DNA of 64,000 nucleotides from JBOGVZ01 sp050692985 (lineage in GTDB: Bacteria > Actinomycetota > UBA4738 > CALAEC01): positions 1 through 64,000 of the forward strand of contig JBOGVZ010000049.1 of assembly GCA_050692985.1 (NCBI GenBank). The letters run 5' to 3'. Under the pieces are notes generated by a model. The model did not search any database. It was not told the DNA's origin and worked only from the letters and a program-made list of their open reading frames with translations. Both the position numbers and the translations under genes were made by a program. This document shows, piece by piece, positions 8,239 to 17,136 of this stretch (within the stretch, counting starts at the first letter, position 1; every line of letters starts with the position of its first letter).

Positions 8239-8763
8239 TCAGAGCGTCTCGACCTCGACGGGCCCGAAGGTCACGTCCACCCCAAGGTCCCGAGCCGTGT
8301 CGCCGATGGCCGCCTCCAGGGCCGGGGCGTCGAGCCCCTCGGGAAGGGCGAGCTCTGCCACCATGGCGTACAGGGGCTCCCGGCCCCCCGTCCGCCGGCA
8401 CGACAGGTCGGTGATGTTCACGCCTCGCTCGGCCAGCACCGCGGTCACCCCCGCCACGATCCCGGGACGGTCCGACCCGTACGCCGTCAGCGTGTGAGTG
8501 GGCCGGGGCCGCTCCGGCGCGCCGGCCTCCACGTCCGCCACGTGCACCTGGACCCCCAGCGGGCCCGCGGCAGCCTCGAGCGCCGCCCGCACCTCGGCCG
8601 CATCCCCAGGGGCGTCGACCACCAGCATCATGGCGAAATGGCCTCGCAGGATCGTGGAGGACACGTCCTCCAGGTTCCCGCCCAGGTCGTGGAGGGCGCC
8701 GGTGACCGCGGCCACGATGCCCGGCCGGTCGGCACCGATCGCGGTCACCGCGTAGTGGGCCAC
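8239..8763 (-). CDS. Tandem ACT-domain protein (GcvR-like)
   Basis: A 174-residue protein made of two ACT domains (about residues 1-80 and 90-174). Each has the ligand-loop pattern DRPGIVA(A/G)VT (AIGADRPGIVAAVTGALHD and YGSDRPGIVAGVTAVLAER). This architecture matches the glycine cleavage repressor-like GcvR family, regulators that bind amino acids and have no DNA-binding domain of their own. Start GTG at 8763. It sits between gltX and def, only a few bases from each. A regulatory role in amino-acid or C1 metabolism is inference. Confidence 0.8.
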   Translation of the reverse strand: MAHYAVTAIGADRPGIVAAVTGALHDLGGNLEDVSSTILRGHFAMMLVVDAPGDAAEVRAALEAAAGPLGVQVHVADVEAGAPERPRPTHTLTAYGSDRPGIVAGVTAVLAERGVNITDLSCRRTGGREPLYAMVAELALPEGLDAPALEAAIGDTARDLGVDVTFGPVEVETL

Positions 8764-8767
8764 GGTC

Positions 8768-10208
<1,441 letters not shown>

Positions 10209-10216
<8 letters not shown>

Positions 10217-10976
10217 TCTCGGCCTCCACCACGCCGTTCTCCAGGACCCCGATGCCCTCCACCTCGACCTCCACCCGGTCTCCCGGCTGCATGGGGCCCA
10301 CGCCCGCCGGGGTGCCGGTCAGGACCACGTCCCCCGGGAGCAGGGTGATCGTCCGGGAGATGAACGCCACCAGCCGGGCGGGCGAGAACACGAACTCGGA
10401 CGTCCTTCCCGACTGGCGGAGCTCGCCGTTGACCCTGGCCATCACGCCGAGGTCCGAGGGATCGACCTCGCTCTCGATCCACGGCCCCAGGGGGCAGAAC
10501 CCATCCGACCCCTTGGCCCGGGCCCACTGGCCATCCGCCTGCTGCCAGTCGCGGGCGGTGACGTCGTTCGCGCACGTGTAGCCCAGCACGTACTTCGGGG
10601 CCTCGGTCTCGTCCACCCGCCGGCACAGCCGGCCGATCACGGCGGCCAGCTCGGCCTCGTGGTCCACCCGCTCCGCCCCCGCCGGGATCGGGATGGGATC
10701 CCGTGGCCCGATCACCGACGTGGCCGGCTTGAAGAACAGCATCGGGTGGTCCGGCACCGCGTTTCCGAGCTCCGCGGCGTGGCCGGGGTTGTTGCGGGCT
10801 ACGGCCACGATCTTGGACGGGATCACCGGGGCCAGGAGGCGCACGTCGTCCAGGGGGATCTCCTCACCGGTGGGGACGGGTTCCTCGAAGAACGTTCCCC
10901 GGAGGGCTCGGATCACGGGACCGTCGAGGACGCCGGTGGCGATGCGGTCCCCGTGCCGGAAGCGGACCAGCCTCAC
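10209..10976 (-). CDS. Fumarylacetoacetate hydrolase family protein
   Basis: A 255-residue protein with the FAH fold: VARNNPGHAAELG, LFFKPATSVIGP, the metal-ligand pattern VDHEAELAAVIG, YTCANDVTARDWQ, and VLTGTPAGVGPMQPGD. Members hydrolyse or isomerise beta-keto acids, for example acylpyruvate hydrolysis, fumarylpyruvate hydrolysis or oxaloacetate decarboxylation; the substrate here is unknown. The GTG start overlaps the ilvE stop as GTGA, so translation is coupled. Its place between ilvE and gltX looks like operon packing rather than a shared pathway. Confidence 0.85.
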
Positions 10977-11899
10977 GCCGAGACGTACTCGACCCAGGGC
11001 TCGTATCGCTCGATCTCGCCCTTGACGGCCCCGAAGAAGGTCTGCTGGATCTCCTTAGTGATGGGGCCGCGCCCCTGCGAGGCGAGGATGCGCCCGTCCA
11101 CCTCCTTGATGGGCGTGACCTCGGCGGCGGTGCCCGTCAGGAAGGCCTCGTCGGAGGTGTAGATGTCGGCCCGGTGGAGCTTTCGCTCGACCACCTCGTA
11201 CCCGAGGTCCCGGGCGATCTCCATGACCGAGTCGCGGGTGACCCCCAGCAGGATCCCCGCCGACTCCGGCGGCGTGATGAGCACGCCATCTCGGACCATG
11301 AACACGTTCTCTCCGGTTCCCTCGGCCAGGTGGCCGTCCGGGCCGAGCATGAGGCCGTCGTCGTAGCCCGCCTTGATGGCCTCGACCTTGGCCAGCCCCG
11401 AGTTGATGTACTGCCCGGTGGCCTTGGCCTGCGCGGGGAGGACGTTCGAGTCGGGCCGGCGCCAGGACGAGATCATCACCCGGGCCCCGTTCTCCAGGCA
11501 GTCGTCCCCGAGGTAGGTTCCCCACCGCCATACCGCGATGGCCACGTTCACCGGGGCGTTCAAGGGGTTCAGCCCCATCTCCCCGTAGCCGTGATAGACG
11601 AGCGGGCGCACGTAGCACGAGGTGAGGCCGCTGGCGCGGACGGTCTCCTTGGCCCCCTCGACCAGCTCGTCGATGGTGAAGGGGATCTCCATCATGTACA
11701 CCGCAGCGGAGCGGAACAGCCGCCGGATGTGGTCGGTCAGCCTGAAGACCCCGGGGCCCTTCCTGGTGTCGTACGCGCGGATCCCTTCGAAGACGCCGCT
11801 TCCGTAGTGGAGGGCGTGGGTGAGGACGTGGACCTTCGCGTCCTCCCAGTCGACGAGCTTCCCGTCCATCCAGACCTTGTCCACAGGCTGAATCGGCAT
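10973..11899 (-). CDS. ilvE: Branched-chain amino acid aminotransferase
   Basis: A 308-residue fold-type IV PLP enzyme that interconverts Leu, Ile or Val and their 2-oxo acids. Marks are VHVLTHALHYGSGVFEGIRAY at the N-terminus, PAQAKATGQYINS with the PLP lysine, and SDEAFLTGTAAEVTPI. The ATG at 11899 is preceded by AAGGAGGG at ideal spacing; the longer frame upstream lacks homology. It is the first gene of a five-gene operon running to def, and lies 69 bases after serA. Confidence 0.93.
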   Translation of the reverse strand: MPIQPVDKVWMDGKLVDWEDAKVHVLTHALHYGSGVFEGIRAYDTRKGPGVFRLTDHIRRLFRSAAVYMMEIPFTIDELVEGAKETVRASGLTSCYVRPLVYHGYGEMGLNPLNAPVNVAIAVWRWGTYLGDDCLENGARVMISSWRRPDSNVLPAQAKATGQYINSGLAKVEAIKAGYDDGLMLGPDGHLAEGTGENVFMVRDGVLITPPESAGILLGVTRDSVMEIARDLGYEVVERKLHRADIYTSDEAFLTGTAAEVTPIKEVDGRILASQGRGPITKEIQQTFFGAVKGEIERYEPWVEYVSA

Positions 11900-11968
11900 C
11901 CCGAGTCCCTCCTTCGCTGGCCCGCGGAAAGCGTACACCCTGGCTTGGGCGGCCGACCAAGGGCCGGT

Positions 11969-13549
11969 CTATTCGGACAGGGTGATCGACCGGGCCCGCT
12001 TCATGCCCACGGAGCGGACGATCTCCTCGAGCGCGGCGGCGGGGATGGGGCTGTCCACGGTGAGGCCCATGAGCGCCAGGCCCCCGGCTTCCTTCCGGCC
12101 AACCTCCATCCCGGCGATGTTGATGCCGGCCTCTCCGAGGATCGTCCCCACCTTGCCGATCACGCCCGGGCGATCCTCGTAGAGGAAGAAGGCCATGTGC
12201 TCGGCCGGGCTCATGTCGACGTCGAAGTCGTACACGCGGACCAGCCGCTCGCTATCGTGGACCCCCACGAGGGTCCCGGCCACCACGGCCTCACCCTCCT
12301 CGGTGTCCGCCCGCAGCGTGACCAGGTTCACGTAGTCCTGCGACTCCATGGTCCGGCGCTCGGCCACCTCGACGCCGCGATCACGGGCGATGACCGGGGC
12401 GTTCACGTACGACACCGGCTCGTCCACCACGCCGGCCAGCAGGCCCTTCAGCGCCGCCAGGGTGAGGACCTTGGTGTCGTGCTCGGCCACCTTCCCCCGG
12501 TACTCGACCTGCACACCGCGGACGGGACGCTCGGCCAGCCCCGTCAGGATGCGGCCCAGGCGCTCGGCCAGCGGCAGGAACGGGCGGACGTGCTCGTCGA
12601 CCTCCGTGGCGGCCACGTTCACGGCGAAGGGCACGAACTCCCCCCGCAACGCCAGGCGGACCATCTCGGCGATGGCCGCCCCCGCCTTGTCCTGGGCCTC
12701 TCGGGTGGAGGCCCCCAGGTGGGGCGTGACCACCACGTTCTCCATCCCGAACAGCGGGTGCTGGGTGAGCGGCTCCTCCGAGAACACGTCCACGGCCGCT
12801 CCCGCCAGCCTCCCGGAACGGAGGGCCTCGACCAGGGCCGCCTCGTCCACGATGCCCCCCCGAGCCGTGTTCACCAGCCGCGCGCCTTCCTTCATCAGCG
12901 ACAGCTCGCGCTCCCCGATCAGGGCCTCGGTCTCCGAGGTTCGGGGGAGGTGGACCGTGACGAAGTCCGCCTGGACCAGCAGGGCCCCCAGGTCGGGCAT
13001 GAGCTCGATCCCCAGCTGGCGGGCGCGCTCCCTGGACACGTACGGGTCGTAGGCGAGCAGGCGCATCCCGAACGACAGGGCACGCTGGGCCACCATCGTG
13101 CCCACCCGGCCGAGGCCGACGACCCCCAGGGTCTTGCCGTGGAGCTCGACGCCCTGGAACCGCTCCCGGTCCCAGGTCCCCGAGCGGAGGGCACCGTCGG
13201 CCCGGGGGATGTTCCGGGCGAGCGCCAGGAGCAGGGCCATGGTGTGCTCGGCCGCCGACAGGATGTTCGACTGGGGGGCGTTCACCACGAGCACGCCCCG
13301 GCGGGTGGCGGCCTCCACGTCCACGTTGTCGACCCCGATGCCGGCACGGCCGATCACCTTCAGGTTCGTTCCGGCCTCGATCACCGCCGCATCGATCTTC
13401 GTCTGGGACCGGACCACGATGGCCTCGTAGGGACCGATCTGGTCCGCCAGCCCGCCGGCGGCCAGGTCGAGGCGCACGTCCACGTCGAAGTCCTGCCGCA
13501 GCACGGCCAGGCCTCCCTCGGCGAGCTTCTCCGTGACCAGGACCTTCAT
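11969..13549 (-). CDS. serA: D-3-phosphoglycerate dehydrogenase (long form with ACT domain)
   Basis: A 526-residue enzyme of the first step of serine synthesis. Residues 1-100 are the substrate domain and about 100-285 the NAD domain (VVGLGRVGTMVAQRAL). The catalytic Arg/Glu/His pattern includes GRAGIGVDNVD and TPHLGAST. An allosteric substrate-binding domain (about 315-450) follows, and then a C-terminal ACT domain (DRPGVIGKVGTILGEAGINIAG). This layout is that of actinobacterial SerA and implies serine feedback control. The ATG at 13549 lacks a ribosome site but follows TATACT by seven bases. Confidence 0.95.
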   Translation of the reverse strand: MKVLVTEKLAEGGLAVLRQDFDVDVRLDLAAGGLADQIGPYEAIVVRSQTKIDAAVIEAGTNLKVIGRAGIGVDNVDVEAATRRGVLVVNAPQSNILSAAEHTMALLLALARNIPRADGALRSGTWDRERFQGVELHGKTLGVVGLGRVGTMVAQRALSFGMRLLAYDPYVSRERARQLGIELMPDLGALLVQADFVTVHLPRTSETEALIGERELSLMKEGARLVNTARGGIVDEAALVEALRSGRLAGAAVDVFSEEPLTQHPLFGMENVVVTPHLGASTREAQDKAGAAIAEMVRLALRGEFVPFAVNVAATEVDEHVRPFLPLAERLGRILTGLAERPVRGVQVEYRGKVAEHDTKVLTLAALKGLLAGVVDEPVSYVNAPVIARDRGVEVAERRTMESQDYVNLVTLRADTEEGEAVVAGTLVGVHDSERLVRVYDFDVDMSPAEHMAFFLYEDRPGVIGKVGTILGEAGINIAGMEVGRKEAGGLALMGLTVDSPIPAAALEEIVRSVGMKRARSITLSE

Positions 13550-13556
13550 CACGGCG

Positions 13557-13562
13557 AGTATA
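13557..13562 (-). promoter_or_regulatory. -10 box of serA, leaderless start
   Basis: TATACT on the minus strand, seven bases before the serA ATG, puts the likely transcription start at or next to the start codon. No good -35 hexamer is visible at 16-18 bases. Leaderless promoters of this type are common in actinobacteria. Confidence 0.6.
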
Positions 13563-13628
13563 GGAGCTTGCCCCCGGGGCCCCGATGCGGTCGGATGGCG
13601 GTGGAAGCGATCCCGAGAGGAGGGGCCG

Positions 13629-13940
13629 ATGCCCATCTACATCACCCTGATCAACTGGACCGACCAGGGACGGGCCAAGGCGGGAAGCCTCCCCGACCGG
13701 ACGGGCGAGGTGGAGAAGCGGATCCAGGCGGCGGGAGGCAAGGTCGTCGGGAACTGGCTCACGATGGGGCGATACGACCAGGTGGGGATCGTCGAAGCTC
13801 CCGACGACGAGACCGCCGCAGCGCTCCTGATGATCATCGCCGAGCGGGGCAACGCCATCACCGAGACGCTGCGAGCCTTCACGATGGACGAGGTCCGGGG
13901 GCTCCTGCAGACCGCCGGGGAGATCGCCGGGAAGGGCTAG
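13629..13940 (+). CDS. GYD-domain protein
   Basis: A 103-residue cytosolic protein of the GYD family (small alpha/beta barrel-like dimer proteins of unknown function). It begins PIYITLINWTDQGRAKAG and has the core GNWLTMGRYDQVGIVEAPDD. The family is named for a Gly-Tyr-Asp element, seen here as GRYDQ. AGGAGGGG lies before the ATG at 13629. It is divergent from serA and its stop overlaps that of the class V aminotransferase gene on the other strand. Function is unknown. Confidence 0.85.
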   Translation: MPIYITLINWTDQGRAKAGSLPDRTGEVEKRIQAAGGKVVGNWLTMGRYDQVGIVEAPDDETAAALLMIIAERGNAITETLRAFTMDEVRGLLQTAGEIAGKG

Positions 13941-15085
13941 GCTCCGGCGAAGACCCCTTCTGCCGCGGCCACGGCCGCCCCGCGCTTGACGGGGTATCCC
14001 ATGGACTCCAGGGTCAGCTCCAGGGCGGCCAGGCAGCGCACGATGTCGAAGCGGTCGTAGTGGCCGAGGTGCCCGATGCGGAACACCTTCCCCTTCAGCG
14101 GGCCCTGGCCGGGAGCCAGAACGATCCCGTGGTCGGCGCGGACCCGGGCCACCAGCTCGTTCCCATCGATCCCCTCCGGGGCCCGGATGGCCGTGACGGC
14201 CCACCCTCGCTCGGGATGCTCGCCGTCGAGGTCCAGCCCGAGCGCCTGCACGCCGTCCTTGACGGCACGGGAGAGGAGCCGGTGCCGCTCGAGCACGGCC
14301 TCGGGACCCTCCTCCAGGTACAGCCGGAGGGCCTCCCGAAGCCCCAGCATCAGGTGGATCGCCGGCGTCCAGGGGCTCTCGGGATCGGGCAGGTCGTAGG
14401 AGTCCTTGTACGCGGCCCAGTCGAAGTAGAAGCGCGGGTTCGTCGCCTCCCTCGAGGCGGCCCAGGCGGCCTCGGACACCGAGACGAAGGCCAGGCCCGG
14501 AGAAGCGGACAGCGCCTTCTGCGAGCCGCCCACGGCGACGTCCACCCCCCACGCGTCGCCCTCGTACGGCACCGCACCGGCGCTGGAGATCACGTCGACC
14601 ACCAGGAGCGTCCCGGCCTCGCGAGTGATCCGGCCCAGCGCCTCGATGTCGTGGATCACGCCCGTGGAGGTCTCGCTGTGCTGGGCCAGGACGCCCTTGG
14701 TGGGCGCCTCGGCGATGGCCGCGGACACGTCCTCCGCCCGGACGGCCCGGCCCCACTCGTAGTCGATGCGCCGGACGTCGAGGTGGAAGGCCTCGGCGAT
14801 CCGGGCGAAGCGGTCGCCGAAGTAGCCGGCCACGGGGACGACCACGCGGTCTCCCGGCGAGAACAGGTTGGCCACCGCGGACTCCAGCCCGCCCGTGCCC
14901 GAGGCGGTGAAGAGGAACACGTCGCTGTCCGTCTTCAGCAGGGACTTGAGGCCCGCGGTCACCTCGCGCAGGAGGTGGCTGTATCCGGGACCGCGATGGT
15001 AGACGAGCGGGCCGGCCTGAGCCTGGAGCACCTGGTGTGGGATCGGCGTGGGTCCGGGCGACATGAGGATCTCGGGTCGTTCCAT
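13937..15085 (-). CDS. Class V aminotransferase (serine/alanine-glyoxylate or SerC-like)
   Basis: A 382-residue fold-type I PLP enzyme. Family marks are LMSPGPTPIPHQVLQA, VYHRGPGYSHLLRE, FTASGTGGLESAVANL, and the PLP lysine in AVGGSQKALSASPGLAF. By family it would be annotated serine-pyruvate or alanine-glyoxylate aminotransferase. Its position directly upstream of serA on the same strand, with only the opposite-strand GYD gene between, suggests it may act as the 3-phosphohydroxypyruvate aminotransferase of serine synthesis, as proposed for similar pairs in other lineages. That is inference. The ATG at 15085 has GGGGGAAG upstream. Confidence 0.85.
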   Translation of the reverse strand: MERPEILMSPGPTPIPHQVLQAQAGPLVYHRGPGYSHLLREVTAGLKSLLKTDSDVFLFTASGTGGLESAVANLFSPGDRVVVPVAGYFGDRFARIAEAFHLDVRRIDYEWGRAVRAEDVSAAIAEAPTKGVLAQHSETSTGVIHDIEALGRITREAGTLLVVDVISSAGAVPYEGDAWGVDVAVGGSQKALSASPGLAFVSVSEAAWAASREATNPRFYFDWAAYKDSYDLPDPESPWTPAIHLMLGLREALRLYLEEGPEAVLERHRLLSRAVKDGVQALGLDLDGEHPERGWAVTAIRAPEGIDGNELVARVRADHGIVLAPGQGPLKGKVFRIGHLGHYDRFDIVRCLAALELTLESMGYPVKRGAAVAAAEGVFAGA

Positions 15086-15183
15086 CCTGCTTCCCCCTTG
15101 GGATCCCGGCCAGCGTATCACGGGCCCTCCGGCCCTCCGGCACGGCTCATCGGGCGGGGGCGGGCCGGGCCCGGGAAACCGAC

Positions 15184-15207
15184 AGCCCCCGGCGGGTGCC
15201 GGGGGCT
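15184..15207 (-). terminator. Hairpin terminator after the small amphipathic protein gene
   Basis: A perfect 10-bp stem, AGCCCCCGGC (15184-15193) with GCCGGGGGCT (15198-15207), and a GGGT loop lie 19 bases beyond the stop of the 15227-15541 gene. The following minus-strand bases have only a weak T run, so termination strength is uncertain. Confidence 0.7.
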
Positions 15208-15226
15208 CGGTCGGATGGCGCTCGGG

Positions 15227-15541
15227 TTACGCCGCGGCCTTGCGGACCTTCGGCTCCGCCCAGATGCGGCGGTTGATCGGCTCGAAGGCCTTCACCAGGT
15301 TCATGGTGTAGGCCCGCTGGGTCTTGACGAGCCGCTCCACGAAGCTCCAGTACAGCCGAACGTACTCCTCCGGCTTGGGAAGGTTCGACAGGACCTCGGC
15401 GCCCGGAAGCTTCTCCGGGAGCATCCCGTCGAGCCGCTCGGTCACCGCGGACGCGGCCTTGACGGCCAGGTCGTCGGCCTGCCCGATCATGTCGATGATC
15501 CGGTCGCCGAACTTGCTGACGGTGCTCTCGTACGTTGCCAT
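15227..15541 (-). CDS. Small helical protein, HbhA/MLDS (phasin-like) candidate
   Basis: A 104-residue protein with no signal peptide, predicted almost all amphipathic helix: MATYESTVSKFGDRIIDM, then ADDLAVKAASAVTERLDG, then YVRLYWSFVERLVKTQRAY and a basic C-terminus (RRIWAEPKVRKAAA). I see no catalytic motif. The composition resembles actinobacterial HbhA and lipid-droplet MLDS proteins, and like those it lies close to an XRE regulator gene; true homology is unproven. It has one of the strongest ribosome sites in the window (GGAGGAGGT) and a near-consensus sigma-70 promoter, so it is probably abundant. A role coating lipid or polymer inclusions is inference. Confidence 0.7.
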   Translation of the reverse strand: MATYESTVSKFGDRIIDMIGQADDLAVKAASAVTERLDGMLPEKLPGAEVLSNLPKPEEYVRLYWSFVERLVKTQRAYTMNLVKAFEPINRRIWAEPKVRKAAA

Positions 15542-15572
15542 TCCCTACCTCCTCCGTCGTGCGGTCGCGCGT

Positions 15573-15602
15573 AGTTTACCAAGCATGCGCTCGGGATGTC
15601 AA
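15573..15602 (-). promoter_or_regulatory. Strong sigma-70-type promoter with a possible regulator half-site
   Basis: On the minus strand the -35 TTGACA (15602-15597) and -10 TAAACT (15578-15573) are 18 bases apart, the best promoter in the window. On the plus strand the -10 region reads GTTTACCAAGCATG, nearly identical to GTTTGCCAAGCACG in the palindrome before the XRE gene. It may therefore be a binding site for that regulator overlapping the -10 box. Confidence 0.7.
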
Positions 15603-15696
15603 GAGAATCGTTTGATTTCTCGAGCAGAGTCCTTCCGCCCAGGCCCGGCGAGCGCCTAGAGTGGCAGCCGGCTCACGGCTCGAGAGGGAGGCGCCC

Positions 15697-16680
15697 GTGG
15701 ACGTTCGCTGGATCTCCGCCGGCGGCGTGGAGCGACGCAGCGCCGAGGACATCGCCGCCCTGCTCGGGCGCGACGACGGCTTCCTGTGGGTGGACATCCC
15801 GACCTGCCACGAGGAGGCCAGCCGCACGCTCTCGGACACCTTCGGGTTCCATCCCCTGGCGGTCCGGGCGTGTCGGGACCGGAGCCACGTGCCCAGGCTG
15901 CGCACCTATCCCGACCACCTGTTCATCGTCCTCCACGCCCCCGAGGCCGGAGACGCCGGGCACGTGCACCTGGTCGAGCTGGACCTGTTCGTCGGCCTCC
16001 GCTACCTGGTGACCGTTCACGGGCCCCTCGGCGAGGGGGTCACCCCGGAGGTCGCCCTCCAGGACACCGGGGCGGTCCTCCGCCGGATGGAGGAAGGGCG
16101 GGTTCGCCCCTCGTCCCCCGCCGAGCTGTCCCACGCCATCGCGTCGGCCCTGGCGGGCCGGATGGAGAGCTTCGTGGCGGAGCTCGCCACCAGGGTGGCG
16201 GCCATGGAGCGCCGGGTGATGGAGGGGCACGTCCGCGACCCGGAGCAGGCGCTGGAGGAGCTGTTCCGGGTCCGGCACGAGCTCCTCACGGTCCGGACGA
16301 TGGCGGCGCAGAGCACGGAGGTCTACGCCCGGATGTCCTCGCTGGTCAGCTTCCTGCCGGAGGGGACCCGGCCGTTCGTGGAGGACGTGGTGGATCGGTT
16401 CGACCGGATCCGCAACATGTGCGACGGGGAGAAGGAGTTCCTCCAGGGCGTCGTCGACTTCTACCAGTCGAGGACGGCCACCAAGATGAACATCGCCATC
16501 GAGCGACTGGCCCTGATCGCCGCCCTGATGATGCCGATCACCGCCGTGGCCGCCATCTACGGGATGAACATCATCGTCCCCCGTCAGACCAGCCCCCTGC
16601 ACGTCGGGGGCGTGCTGGTGGTCATGGGGGCGGTGATGACGCTGATGCTGCGCTGGGCGCGGCGGCACGGATGGTGGTGA
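15697..16680 (+). CDS. CorA-type divalent cation transporter
   Basis: A 327-residue protein with the CorA layout: a cytosolic N-terminal alpha/beta domain, a long helical region (about 130-265), then two C-terminal membrane helices. The first helix ends with AAIYGMNI, containing the GMN selectivity motif; the second is GGVLVVMGAVMTLMLRWAR. It would form an inner-membrane pentamer carrying Mg2+, Co2+ or, in related subfamilies, Zn2+. GGGAGG precedes the GTG at 15697. It is divergent from the small helical protein gene and converges on the XRE regulator. Confidence 0.88.
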   Translation: MDVRWISAGGVERRSAEDIAALLGRDDGFLWVDIPTCHEEASRTLSDTFGFHPLAVRACRDRSHVPRLRTYPDHLFIVLHAPEAGDAGHVHLVELDLFVGLRYLVTVHGPLGEGVTPEVALQDTGAVLRRMEEGRVRPSSPAELSHAIASALAGRMESFVAELATRVAAMERRVMEGHVRDPEQALEELFRVRHELLTVRTMAAQSTEVYARMSSLVSFLPEGTRPFVEDVVDRFDRIRNMCDGEKEFLQGVVDFYQSRTATKMNIAIERLALIAALMMPITAVAAIYGMNIIVPRQTSPLHVGGVLVVMGAVMTLMLRWARRHGWW

Positions 16681-16687
16681 GGCCGGC

Positions 16688-17032
16688 TCAGTCCCGATCC
16701 ACGAACCCACGGTAGACGCGCATCAGGGCCTCCTTCTGCTCGTCCGAGAGGGTCGGGTCGAGCCTGATGGCCTCCTCCACGTCGCGGGCCACGTCCGCGT
16801 CCGGATGCTCCTCCAGCAGCCCGGCCTTGGCGTACAGCGTCTCCGCGGAGACGTCGAGGGCGTCCGCCAGGTGCTTCAGGACCTTGGCCGACGGCTTGTA
16901 CAGCCCGCGCTCGATCTGGCTGAGGTACGCGTTCGACACCTTGGCCAGATCGCCGAGCTGCCGAAGCGACAGACGAGCCAGCCGCCGCTGGGTGCGGATG
17001 AACTCGCCGACGATGTTCTTGGGCTCGGCCAC
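16688..17032 (-). CDS. XRE-family transcriptional regulator
   Basis: A 114-residue protein with a Cro/C1-type helix-turn-helix at about residues 8-65 (RLSLRQLGDLAKVSNAYL, then SQIERGLYKPSAKVLKHLA). A short acidic helical tail ends in MRVYRGFVDRD. The HTH resembles that of the actinobacterial regulator located beside hbhA and of MLDSR beside the lipid-droplet protein MLDS. The GTG at 17032 is preceded by TATCCT at six bases (leaderless pattern) and then by a perfect palindrome, so autoregulation is likely. Confidence 0.9.
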   Translation of the reverse strand: MAEPKNIVGEFIRTQRRLARLSLRQLGDLAKVSNAYLSQIERGLYKPSAKVLKHLADALDVSAETLYAKAGLLEEHPDADVARDVEEAIRLDPTLSDEQKEALMRVYRGFVDRD

Positions 17033-17051
17033 GCCTCGAGGATACCACAGC

Positions 17052-17067
17052 GCTTGGTTTGCCAAGC
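17052..17067. promoter_or_regulatory. Palindrome upstream of the XRE gene, probable autoregulatory operator
   Basis: GCTTGG-TTTG-CCAAGC is a perfect 6-bp inverted repeat starting 20 bases upstream of the regulator GTG and just upstream of its TATCCT box. Half of it (TTTGCCAAGCACG) recurs with changes as TTTACCAAGCATG at the promoter of the 15227-15541 gene, linking the two genes. Confidence 0.6.
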
Positions 17068-17136
17068 ACGGACCGCGGCAAACTCACCGGATGCTCGGCC
17101 GACCGAGCAGGTGAACCGGGTGGCGGGCCGCGGGAC

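Noticed and set aside
11174..15574. A 1466-codon open frame on the plus strand
   Set aside because: It is antisense to ilvE, serA and the class V aminotransferase. Its translation is His/Gly/Arg/Pro-rich with no domain, a typical shadow frame in high-GC DNA.
15598..15640. GAGAA...TTCTC inverted repeat as an operator for the CorA-type gene
   Set aside because: The pairing is imperfect and short, and it overlaps the -35 region of the opposite promoter; there is not enough to call it a site.
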